A DNA stretch of 64,000 nt from Carettochelys insculpta (Eukaryota; Chordata; Testudines; Carettochelyidae), in the NCBI RefSeq assembly GCF_033958435.1, contig NC_134138.1:5096001-5160000 (forward strand). Reading direction: 5' to 3'. The number at the start of each line of letters is the position of its first letter. The first letter of the stretch is position 1. The notes under the pieces were generated by a model that made no database searches, had not been told where the DNA came from, and saw nothing but the letters and a program-made list of their open reading frames with translations. Of the stretch, positions 10,621-20,407 are shown piece after piece. A program made the translations under genes and the position numbers.

Positions 10621-11212
10621 CCTTCGATCCCAAGGCATCATGGGTTTGCGCCCCAGTTGGACTGATTCGAGCAGCGTCTTCTGTGGCTGTGCAATCCAAT
10701 GCGGGAGTGGCAGTCCTTTCCGCACTGTGAGCAGCAGTAGGCAGATGTCGCTCTGGTATCATGGGCACGGATCTTCGTGAGGGCTCTCCTGTCTTCCACT
10801 TCCTTCACCAAGGTAGTTTCATACATCGCAAGAGCTTCCTTCACTCCCTGTTTCCAGGCGTGCCTGTCTGAGGCGAGTGAATGCCAGGTGTACACGCTGA
10901 TAGAGAGAGCGCTGAGGTCACGCTTGCACGTGTCCTTGTAGTGCAATTTTGGTCGCCCTTTCGGCCTCTTTCCAGAAGCCAGTTCGCCGAAGAGGAGGTC
11001 CTTCGGTATTCGCCCATCCGTCATGCGTGAGACATGGCCCAGCCAGCGCATACGCTTCTGTTTGAGAAGGGGGAACATGGAGGCGGTGCCTGCCCTCTCA
11101 AGCACAGCGCTATTGGGGACCTTGTCCTGCCGTGAGATACCGAGAATGCGCCTAAGGCAGCGCATGTGGAATGTGTTGAGCCTCTGAACTCCCCCAACAA
11201 TGCCCACACACC
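10621..11212 (-). mobile_element. Non-LTR LINE 3' fragment inserted in the Penelope element
   Basis: Read on the minus strand it gives a continuous frame (10638-11234) with LNTFHMRCLRRILGISRQDK, RMRWLGHVSRM, GKRPKGRPKLHYKD and a terminal zinc-finger-like CSQCGKDCHSRIGLHSHRRRC (C2-H-C/H spacing). These are C-terminal motifs after the reverse transcriptase of a non-LTR LINE, and the clade was not fixed. The 5' part of the LINE is absent. It is 5'-truncated and interrupts the Penelope GIY-YIG domain. Confidence 0.7.
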
Positions 11213-11500
11213 ACGTATATAGGACAGACCGCAAACGTTCTTCGACAAAGAATGAACGGACATAGAGCAGACATTAAAAAACTCCAAATACACAAACCTG
11301 TCCGCCTGCACTTTACTGGAGCGGGCCATTCTGTTAAAGACCTGAGAGCTTGAGTGCTACTGAAAAGGGACTTTAACGACCGTCTACAGAGGGAATGCTC
11401 AGAACTAACATTCGTATTCAAATTCGACACATTGACACGTGGTTTCAAGAGGGACAGCAACTACCTGCCCCATTATAAGGACTCTTTTACCTTTTAAGTG
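11213..11500 (+). pseudogene. Penelope-like GIY-YIG nuclease, C-terminal part
   Basis: It resumes as YIGQTANVLRQRMNGHRADI, matching the second half of a GIY-YIG motif and its conserved Arg/His helix. The segment RLHFTGAGHSVKDLRA follows, then a stop and further readable text to about 11500. The first Tyr/Gly residues lie on the other side of the insertion at 10621. It is a remnant only. Confidence 0.7.
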
Positions 11501-11790
11501 CTTTCTTATTTTATCTAACTCTTAACTCCCCCCTGCCCCACCACCCCTCTGCTCTTCTGACTTGCCAACCTTGATGACGATTTTTGGACCTCTGGGCTTT
11601 ATATATTGTGTCTGTTCTGGTCTGGCTATGATCTGAAGACGTGGCTCTGTCCAATGAAAGCTCATCCCTGAATAAATTATTTTGCTAGTCTGTAAAGCAC
11701 TAGCGGACCGCTGTTTTGTTTTGCTAGAATACAGACTAACACGGCTCTCTCTGTCCCAAAGAAGCCGAGGTTAAGGGGCTTGCAAGCGGG

Positions 11791-13422
11791 AAGCTGGAAG
11801 TGACGCATGGGCTGCTTTACCGCCCAGCCTGCCGCTCAGAGTGTGCCCTGGAGCACCGATCCGAGTTTACGGGGATCAGCAGCTGCTGTCACAGTAACTG
11901 ATTCCAAGCCAACTGTGGGGTGGAGGGAAGGGAATCCATACATCCACACTCAGTACCCCAAGAATCAGGGGCACCATGTGGGAAGAGTTTAGCTACATAC
12001 CCCTGCCAAGCTCTGAATGCTCCATTACATTTTCCCTCCCCTAAAATTAGACTCAGCCACAGCTTTGCCCTCCAGTCTCCAAACGTTTCTGAAGGAGCCC
12101 CCCTGCAGACCCCAGGGAGATGCCTGTACCTGTACGCAAATCGTCTTCAATCCCAAATGCCTTCCCAACGTGGGCCAATGGGGTGGGGGTGTCCCAAGGA
12201 CCCACAGAGTCCAAATAATGCTTCTTTTGGGATGCTAATGTTCTGGGAAGCAGCAAACCCCCCAGCTGTGCCCCTGCGCAGCACTGCCTGATGCAGCCTT
12301 CCGGCAGGGATGCAGAAATAACAGTGTTGAGTGGCTCCATTCAGCTCAATGGCCGGTAACTCTAAAACCTGGTGGTGGTCTAATGTTAACTACCTTGCTG
12401 CAGACTATTTAAACAGCGGAGCCCAACTGTAGAACGGCCTGGCCTGAGATCTGTCCCCCTCATTCCCGCCGCGGAGGTGTTTGCCGGAAAACCAGCTGCC
12501 CCAGCTGGTTGCTGACAGCTTTGCAAAGATCTCTGCAAAAGCTGAACAAACCTGAGCTGCTGCCCCTGTTCTCAAGCATTCTTCATCCAAAGGCCAAACC
12601 CCCTGGGCTCCCCATTTAGCTGGTGGGCATTTGGACAATGTGAACAGGCAGGGCCCAGCTCTGCCTCCAGGCTAGAGGTGTGTGAGCCCAGTGGCTGTAG
12701 AGGGGGGTGGGTGGGGGTGGAAGTGGGGAGGTGGCTCTGGTTCCCAAGGAGGTAGAGTTGGAAGGCTTTCCCTTCACCCCGCCCCCAGCTCTCGTCACAC
12801 AAGCAGAAATCAGGAGATCAGAAGCCCGAAGTAAGTTAGTTCCAAGCAAGTGCACCCCTAGCTCTGCAACCTGGCCAAATCTGCTCCCCAGGGTTCCTCT
12901 GCCAGCCTGACAACCCAGAGCTTTCACGCTGTCTCGCTTCCCAGCTCAGACACTGCAGAACACCGCGCTGGCCCGATTCCCTGACACCCCCTCTGATTAG
13001 GCCTCACTATACCTGCAGCGTGTGCCCTTAGCCACATCCCTTATAGTCACCGTCCATTTGAGCGGGTCCTGAGACAGGAGGCTTCATCCCACCTCCTTTG
13101 TGTCCCACGGGGGAGGGGTCATGCCAGAGGGTGCGTTCTGGCCACGGCCAGGATTTTCTTTAGCTTTTACTGTTGCTTTTGCTGCTCCCCCCAAGCCCTC
13201 TTGCCAGTCCTAAATGGGCCTAACTTGACTTCAGTCTGAGAGAGGGAGCCAGGCAGCCTTCCAGCGTATGCTCATGTATTGCACTGTCACCACGGCCCGA
13301 ACCACGGCCCATAACCCTGTAACTGCTCTTATCTGTTCCTGTTAGCCCAGCAAACCCAGCCAGCCAGGCAGACACAACAAGCAGCGTTCCTGTTCTTTTT
13401 TCACATGTAACTCTTCTGCCAA
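11791..13422. repeat. Duplicated block B1 (partner 53929-55577)
   Basis: This 1.6-kb block is highly similar to 53929-55577 in direct orientation (offset about 42.14 kb). It begins just after a Penelope tail and ends inside a short segment resembling the opening of block A. It contains no recognised gene, only short chance open frames. The repeated promoter-like or LTR-like look of its last 300 bases is noted but not supported by a clear terminal structure. Confidence 0.85.
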
Positions 13423-14229
13423 AGGCCACCTCTACAGTAGCCATTCAGAAGTTTACTCATGAACCTGTGGAATGTACATTCGTTGTTTCTTTCGCACACA
13501 GACTAGCATGGCATTCAGTGGGTTTTCACAAAACTCCTTTCTGAAAAACCCCACATACTTATGTAACCCTTCTGTTAATGCCAGATGCCTGCCAGAAGGG
13601 CCCGGTTCAACTCTTGTGGGGTTTTCCTATCAAGGATACAACCAACTGGCTCAAGCCCCCACCCAGTGGCCTGGGACAATTTCACCCCCGTGCTGGGTGC
13701 CTATAAGGCGGTTCTCCCCCCCCCCCCCCCCTCGCAAGCACAGAGTCTGAGATAGAAATGGCTTGTTTAATGACCGTAACCTACCCCAAGGTTACAGCGA
13801 CAGATGCAGTATATCTCAGCACAGAAGAGACAAAACCCCTTTTACCCAGATACCATTCCCATATGCAGTAGAACCCAGTCTCTTGCTGGGGCTCTTGGCC
13901 CTTTTCCACACACAGTTATAGGGTGTACGCTCTGCGGTGCAGTCCCAAACTCAAAGCCCACAGACACATCAGCAGGGCAATAGTAGCTATCCACTTGACT
14001 GTAGCCTCCCCTTGCTCTGACCAGCCATATACCAGTCCCCACCATCCACCACTGCTGCTGCCACTACTAGCCACCCCCTTCTCCTGCTGTCGTCTACCAG
14101 TTCTAACCCCACTGCTGGGGGACTGACCTAAAGCAGAACCCCATGTTTTCAGCTGCCATGCTGGGATTGCAGCTCTTGGTATTCCTACCGTGGGGTTTTA
14201 CAAACACCCTGGTATCCAGCTCTATCTTT
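13423..14229. other. Diverged copy of block A opening and unclassified sequence
   Basis: At about 13550-13770 the sequence resembles positions 38-240 of block A (shared ATGTAAC..TTCTGCCAG and CACAGAGTCTGAG text) at much lower identity than the recent duplicate. A C-run lies at about 13716-13732. No gene was recognised in the rest. Confidence 0.45.
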
Positions 14230-14726
14230 TAACAGGTGGGGGCTACGTCTACACGTGCAGCCAACATCGAAATAGTCTATTTCGATGAATAACGTCTACA
14301 CGTCCTCCAGGGCCGGCAACGTCGATGTTCAACTTCGACGTTGCTCAGCCCAACATCGAAATAGGCGCAGCGAGGGAACGTCTACACGTCAAAGTAGCAC
14401 ACATCGAAATAGGGATGCCAGGCACAGCTGCAGACAGGGTCACAGGGCGGACTCAACAGCAAGCCGCTCCCTTAAAGGGCCCCTCCCAGACACACTTGCA
14501 CTAAACAACACAAGATCCACAGAGCTGACAACTGGTTGCAGACCCTGTGCCTGCAGCATAGATCCCCAGCTGCCGCAGAAGCAGCCAGAAACCTTGGGCT
14601 AAGGGCTGCTGCACACAGTGACCATAGAGCCCCGCAGGGGCTGGAGAGAGAGCATCTCTCAACCCCCCAGCTAATGGCCACCATGGAGGACCCAGCAATT
14701 TCGACGTTGTGGGACGCGCATCGGCT
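14230..14726 (+). mobile_element. TACACG-family DNA transposon, copy 1 (right arm missing)
   Basis: It begins GGCTACGTCTACACGTGCAG, with arm sequence rich in ATCGAAATAG/CTATTTCGAT pairs, then the interior with ATGGCCACCATGGAGGACCC. It stops where copy 2, in opposite orientation, begins (GGCTGCGTCTACACGTGCAC). Its minus partner shares the whole interior. Confidence 0.65.
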
Positions 14727-15350
14727 GCGTCTACACGTGCACGCTACTTCGAAGTAGCGGCACCAACTTCGAAATAGCGCCCGTCACGTCTACACGCGTC
14801 GGGCACTATTTCGAAGTTAACTTCGACGTTAGGCGGCGAGACGTCGAAGTCGCTAACCTCATGAGGAGATAGGAATAGCGCCCTACTTCGACGTTCAACG
14901 TTGAAGTAGGGACCGTGTAGACGATCCGCGTCCCGCAACGTCGAAATTGCTGGGTCCTCCATGGCGGCCATCAGCTGGGGGGTTGAGAGATGCTCTCTCT
15001 CCAGCCCCTGCGGGGCTCTATGGTCACTGTGGGCAGCAGCCCTTAGCCCAGGGCTTCTGGCTGCTTCTGCAGCAGCTGGGGATCTATGCTGCAGGCACAG
15101 GGTCTGCAACCAGTTGTCAGCTCTGTGGATCTTGTGTTGTTTAGTGCAACTGTGTCTGGGAGGGGCCCTTTAAGGGAGCAGCTGGCTGTTGAGTCCACCC
15201 TGTGACCCTGTCTGCAGCTGTGCCTGGCATCCCTATTTCGATGTGTGCTACTTTGACGTGTAGACGTTCCCTCGCTGCGCCTATTTCGATGTTGGGGTGA
15301 GCAACGTTCAAGTTGAACATTGACGTTGCCGGCCCTGAAGGACATGTAGG
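14727..15350 (-). mobile_element. TACACG-family DNA transposon, copy 2 (inverted)
   Basis: It is the reverse complement of the organisation seen in copies 1 and 3. A 121-codon open frame on the minus strand (14744-15109) matches those at 1546-1911 and 15673-16038 in length and sequence. Its far arm is shortened and joins the start of copy 3. Confidence 0.65.
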
Positions 15351-16052
15351 CTACGTCTACACGTGCACCCAACTTCGAAATAGCTTATTTCGATGTTGCA
15401 ACATCGAAATAGGCTATTTCGATGAATAACGTCTACACGTCCTCCAGGGCCAGCAACGTCGATGTTCAACTTCGACGTTGCTCAGCCCAACATCGAAATA
15501 GGCGCAGCGAGAGAACGTCTACACGTCAAAGTAGCACACATCGAAATAGGGATGCCAGGCACAGCTGCAGACAGGGTCACAGGGCGGACTCAACAGCCAG
15601 CTGCTCCCTTAAAGGGCCCCTCCCAGACACAGTTGCACTAAACAACACAAGATACACAGAGCCAACAACTAGTTGCAGACCCTGTATATGCAGCACGGAC
15701 CCCCAGCTGCAGCAGCAGCAGCCAGAAGCCCTGGGCTAAGGGCTGCTGCCCACGGTGACCACAGAGCCCCGCAAGGGCTGGAGAGAGAGTATCTCTCAAC
15801 CCCCCAGCTGATGGCCGCCATGGAGGACCCCGCTCTTTCGATGTTGCGGGACGCGGATCGTCTACACGTGCCCTACTTCGATGTTGAACGTCGAAGTAGG
15901 GCGCTATTCCCATCCGCTCATGGGGTTAGCGACTTCGACGTCTCGCCGCCTAACGTCGATTTCAACTTCGAAATAGCGCCCAACACGTGTAGACGTGACG
16001 GGCGCTATTTCGAAGTTACTGCCGCTACTTCGAAGTAGCGTGCACGTGTAGA
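15351..16052 (+). mobile_element. TACACG-family DNA transposon, copy 3 (most complete)
   Basis: It runs from GGCTACGTCTACACGTGCAC to GTGCACGTGTAGACGCAGCC, giving inverted ends of about 20 bases and a length near 700 bases. The motif CTACACG or its complement recurs several times within both arms, as expected for subterminal transposase-binding repeats. The interior open frame 15673-16038 has no recognised domain. It is non-autonomous. Confidence 0.7.
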
Positions 16053-16330
16053 CGCAGCCGTAGACGTTATTTATCAAAATAAGCTATTTCAATGTTGGCT
16101 ACAGATGTAGACGTAACCATAATCTACACAGTCCCTACTCTGACGTTTAACATCAAACTAAAACACTATTCCTATCTCCTCATGAGATTAACAACTTTGA
16201 AGTCTCATTTTCTAACATCAAAGTTAACTTCAAAACAGGGCTGAACGCGTACAGACGCGACAGGCGCTATTTCGAAGTTGGTGCCACTACTTCAAAGTAG
16301 CATGCACATACAGGTGCAGATGCAGCTGCA
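16053..16330. mobile_element. Decayed arm of a fourth TACACG-family copy
   Basis: The text follows the right arm of copy 3 (order of the CCTACTTCGA, CTCATGAGG, TTAACTTCGAAATAG blocks), with many transitions, including loss of CpG. It is an older copy attached to the younger cluster. Confidence 0.5.
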
Positions 16331-16699
16331 GTTGGGGAGAGTTTGTCGAGCCAGGTTTACAGCTATATGGCCAAAGCATAGGCAAGGCTATGGCACTCAG
16401 CAAACTAGCTCAACCAGTACTTCTCCCCTTTTCTCTCCCCAGGCTTTAAACCAGGGAGCCCTGTGTAATCAACGTCTTTATCAGCTACGGTGGCTGCCCT
16501 GTCCCCCACAACAACCCAGAGCATTGGTGACATCTCACAACTCCCGCTTTAAGTGTCAGCTTAAATTGTGATTTTACAACTACATGTTTACAATAGACCA
16601 AATCTCATGGCTAACTTGCTACCCATTAGGCTTTGCCTGAAAACGTATGACACATGCACATCTTTTGCATACTCAAGCAGATGACCTCTGACAGACTCA
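16331..16699. other. Spacer between DNA-transposon cluster and LINE
   Basis: No coding sequence or known repeat was recognised. This may be old single-copy sequence that predates both insertions. Confidence 0.3.
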
Positions 16700-17515
16700 G
16701 TCCTCCCAGCCTTCAGCAGCGCTGCGTTCCCCTGCTCCCCATTCCCCACACAACCAAAGGCAGGGGAACTGCTGCTGCCCCCCACTTGAGCAGCCCACCT
16801 CCTCATCCAGCAGCTGCTGCATCCTCACCCCCCAGGAAAGGTAAGGGGCTTCTGAAAGCGGCGGTTGGGCCCCCTCCACAGGCCTCCTCCTGTGGAGTGG
16901 CCTGGGAGGGGTGAGTTTGGGCAGAGCCCTTCTTTTCCACCGGGGCTCCAGAGGGGTGGCTGCATAGCCAGGGGTGGGGTGTTAGGGTGTGCCCCTGCCC
17001 CACCCCTGCAGCCACCCCCCCTTACTGCCGCCCCTCCTCCACCTGGGCCCCCTTCTAACCAGCTGCCCCTTCCTTCTCCCCCTGGTTTCTTAAAGGCTCT
17101 GCAGCAGCTGCTGTGGGCCCCCCCCCCTCAGGCGCACGTGGGCACCCCCACCCCCCCATTTCCACCAGGTTGGCTGTGCCCACGCCCCCTCCCACCCCCC
17201 TTTATTTTTCACTTCACCCAAGCACCTGAGCCCCCCCCCCACACGCACAAACTTCAATTCCTCACATCCCAGTGCAGAAAAGGAGCCATTTTACCATCTT
17301 GTGCTGGGAGCAGCGGCCATCTTAGGTTTCACCTTCCCCTGACCTCACTGCCCTCGCTCTGCCCTTCCCCCATCTGACTGGGTCCTCAGCCTGGCCGGTG
17401 GGGGAGGGGCAGCCACGCCTCCACCCTTCCTTCCCCTCCACTCTCCTCCCCTCCCCCGCTCTCTCTTAAAGGCCCCACGCCCAACAAACTTCCCCCATCT
17501 TATAAACCCACCACC
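16700..17515 (+). other. Probable 5' untranslated region of the Tx1-like LINE
   Basis: An extremely C-rich stretch leads directly to the ORF1 start (CCACCATGA). The CpG content, the absence of ATG-initiated long frames and its position suggest the LINE's 5' UTR with internal promoter. The true 5' border was not resolved, because no second copy is present to compare and no target-site duplication was matched. Confidence 0.45.
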
Positions 17516-20407
17516 ATGACCCCCACACCCGACGTAGGGTCATCCGGTGACCCCCTCCTCCCCTTGTCTTCCACTGTCACCCCACCCACCCCCGAAATGG
17601 CGGCCCACTCATCCGGGGCTGCCCAAGACTCTGCCGCCATGTCGGCTGAGGGCGCGGGCGCAGGCGCAGGCTCCGGGGCTCCCACCACCTCCACCGCGGC
17701 GTCCTCCAGCAACCTGGCCCCGAACCCACCCCCCCACAAGGGCAGGAAGGGCCAGGGGAAAGGAAAGGGCAAGAGCCCCGCCCGGAAGGCTAAACCCCCC
17801 GTGGCGGGGACTCTCCCCCCCGCTGCCCAAGCACTCGCCGCAGCCTCCCCTTCTCCCCTTCCCGCTGCTCCCTCCACCACCCCTGGGGGCCCCGACATCT
17901 CGGCCCCCAGGTTGTATGCCCAGGCGGCGGCCGCCGCCCCGCACCCTGCTCCTTCCGCCTCCGCCAGGACTACCATCCCCGACGGTCGCGGCCCCTTCCC
18001 CGCACTCACCAGGAGGTACGGGGTCCGCTGCCTCCTGGTGGCTGCCTCGCCCCACGTGGAGACCTACGTGCGGGCGTTGGCACGGGTGGTGGGGTCCGCG
18101 GCCGTGGTGGCGGCCTCCCGGATGTTCGGGAAGATCATCTTCTTCCTGGCTTCGGAGGCCGCCGCCCAGGAGGCAGTGGAGAGGGGCCTGGCGGTTGGGG
18201 GCGTGCACGTGCCCCTGGAGCCGCTGGAAGACCTGGGCGTGCGGGTGGTGTTCTCGTCCGTCCCGCCCTTCCTTCCCAACACCGCCCTTCTGCCTTTCCT
18301 CACCGCCCTGGGCCGGCCTTTGACGGTCCTGAGTCCCCTCCCCCTAGGCTGCAAAGACCCCGCCCTCCGGCACGTGCTCTCATTCCACCGGCAGGCCCGA
18401 GTCCAACTGCCGCCGGCGGCAGCACAGGGCGGGGTGGCCCAGGAGGGGACTATACTGGTGCCCTATCAAGGGGCCCAGTACCGGGTCTTCTACACCCTGG
18501 GGGAGGCCCGGTGCTTCGGGTGCCGGGCGGCGGGGCATGTCCGGAGGGATTGCCCCCTGGCCCGGCACAAAGGAGAGGAGCCCGGGACCTCCTCCGACCC
18601 GGGGGGCATCAGCCACGAGACCGGCGGCGCCCCGACCGCGACAGGCCCTGGGACCGCCCCTACTCTTTTAGGCCCGGACGGATCCATCGCCGCTCGGGCG
18701 TCGGAGGGCGCCCGGAAGCATGGTGCCGGGAGAGAAGAAGCGGGCGCCGGCGCCCGAGCGGGCACAAAAGCCAGGCCCGTGGAGGAGAGGGAGGCAGGGC
18801 CGGCGGCAGGACCACAAGAGGGCCCACCCCAGGGCGGGCCGCCCCTCTCCCTCGCCGCCCCACCCCCCTCCTCCCTCCCTCCCTCCTTGTCGGCCCTATC
18901 CCCTGGCCCCTCCTCCTCTACTGCCCAGCCCGCCTCCTCGGAGGACTGGGTATTGGTGGGGGGGAAAAGGAAAAAAGGGGGTGCGCGCATCCGGCACCCC
19001 ACCCCGCCGGAGGACGGGGTGGAGGTGACACGCAAGGCACCCAAGAGATCCGCCAGCCCCGCTCCACCCGCCGAACCCCCGGCTGCCAACCATCTGCCGG
19101 GGGCGACGGAGGTTGCCGCCGCCGCGGCCGAGGAAATTGGCACCCCCCCCGGCCCTCAAGCCAGAGCCAAAGGAGGCCGAGACGGCCCTCCCTGTGCCCG
19201 CGCCCTCCTCCGACACCCCTCCGGCCGCTACCCAGGTGGCTGTAATGGAGCGCCTGGAGGAGGTGGCTCCCGGCCTCGCCCTCCTCTCACAGGAGGTCGA
19301 GGCCCTGGGCCTCACCCCGGTGGCCCTGGACATGGAAGGCCTGCTATTAGAGGCTTGTGGGCCGCCTTTGGACTCTCCCTCACCCCTCCCACTTTCCCTC
19401 ACCCCTCCCACCAGCGATCCCTCACTTACCACCTCCTTCTGCCCTGAGTTGTCCCAAGGGGCAACCCCTCCCCCAACTAGGGACAACCCCCCGGCGGAGG
19501 TCGGCCAGCCCCCAGACGCCCTAGGGGAATTAGGGCTCCCCTTGCACCCCCCCTTCGTCCCTGCAAATGAAAACCCCAATACCCTCTCCCCTGACCTGCC
19601 GGCGCCTCCCGCTGAGAGTGCCGGCACCTCAACCTCTACCCTGCCATTGCCTCAGGAAGCCCCCCTCCTGGAGACCTCCTTGGCCCATATTTCCGCCCTT
19701 GCTCCCACCTTGGCCTCACTGCTTGCCACCCCCGCCATACCCCTTCCCAGCCAATGCCCCGCTCCAGAACCCGCAATCCCCCCCACTCTTAACCCTACCC
19801 TTCCTCCTCCCCCCCATGACCCCCCTCTTCCCCCACTGATCTCTACCTCCCCTGCCCCCATACCTCCACCTCCCTTTTCCCCTGCCCACTCGTACCTGCC
19901 CCCGAGGACGTAACCCCTCAGGAGGCCCCTCTTGCACTGCCCTCTCCCAGCACCTCTGGGGCTGCTCTCCCTCCGCCGCCCTCATCCCTCCCAAACTCAG
20001 GCCCCAGTCCCTCCCCCAACCTCTTCTCTGGCTGGGGGGCACAAAAGAACGCGAGGCCGACGGGTTCTCAAGACCCCGAGACCTCGGCACCCCACGTGCT
20101 GGCGGGCGAGATGCGCCAGTTCTTGGAGGATGTTCGCGGCTCCAAGAACAAGGTTACTCTCGCCCTCCAGCGCTGGGGAGATTTTCATTCTGCCCTGGAG
20201 TCCGCGAGGGCCCTTCTGAGGGAGGGTAAGGGGACCGGGAAGAGGGACGCCGCGGTCTACCAACGGGCCCGTGGCTTCCGTGACGCCCTCGTCACTTTTG
20301 GCGTGGCTCACGGCTTGCTGCGTGGCCCCACGGGAACCGCCGGCGCTCCCTCTGGCGAGGATCCTCCCCAGCCCTCCAAATGGCGCCGTTCGTCTTTGCC
20401 ACACTAA
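17516..20407 (+). CDS. Tx1-like LINE ORF1 (Gag-like, nucleic-acid binding; frame-disrupted)
   Basis: The product is the RNA-binding partner of ORF2 in the LINE ribonucleoprotein. The start at 17516 sits in CCACCATGA. The N-terminal 150 residues are Ala/Pro-rich and probably disordered. A globular part from about residue 165 leads to a CCHC knuckle at C333, C336, H341 and C346, and a Pro/Ala-rich linker follows. The opening frame reads to a stop at 19447, but from about 19113 the sensible reading is in the next frame (to 19913), and from about 19870 the first frame resumes and runs to TAA at 20405-20407. Two compensating one-base-type shifts in C-runs explain this. The last 100 residues look helical (MRQFLEDVRGSKNK onward). 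The end overlaps ORF2 by 28 bases. This copy would not give full-length ORF1 unless the shifts are assembly errors. Confidence 0.7.

Larger units (their letters stand above)
9650..11760 (+). mobile_element. Penelope-like retroelement, 5'-truncated and interrupted
   Basis: Coding remnants in order are a reverse transcriptase fragment with the MDDVFMIW motif (9680-9882), a Cys-containing linker (10247-10620), and a GIY-YIG nuclease start split by an insertion (resuming at 11213 with YIGQTANVLRQRMNGH). A 3' tail with AATAAA follows (11633-11760). RT followed by a GIY-YIG nuclease is the hallmark of Penelope-like elements. Stops, frameshifts, a 97-base insert (10014-10110), an A-run (10159-10177) and a non-LTR LINE fragment (10621-11212) inactivate it. 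Confidence 0.8.
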
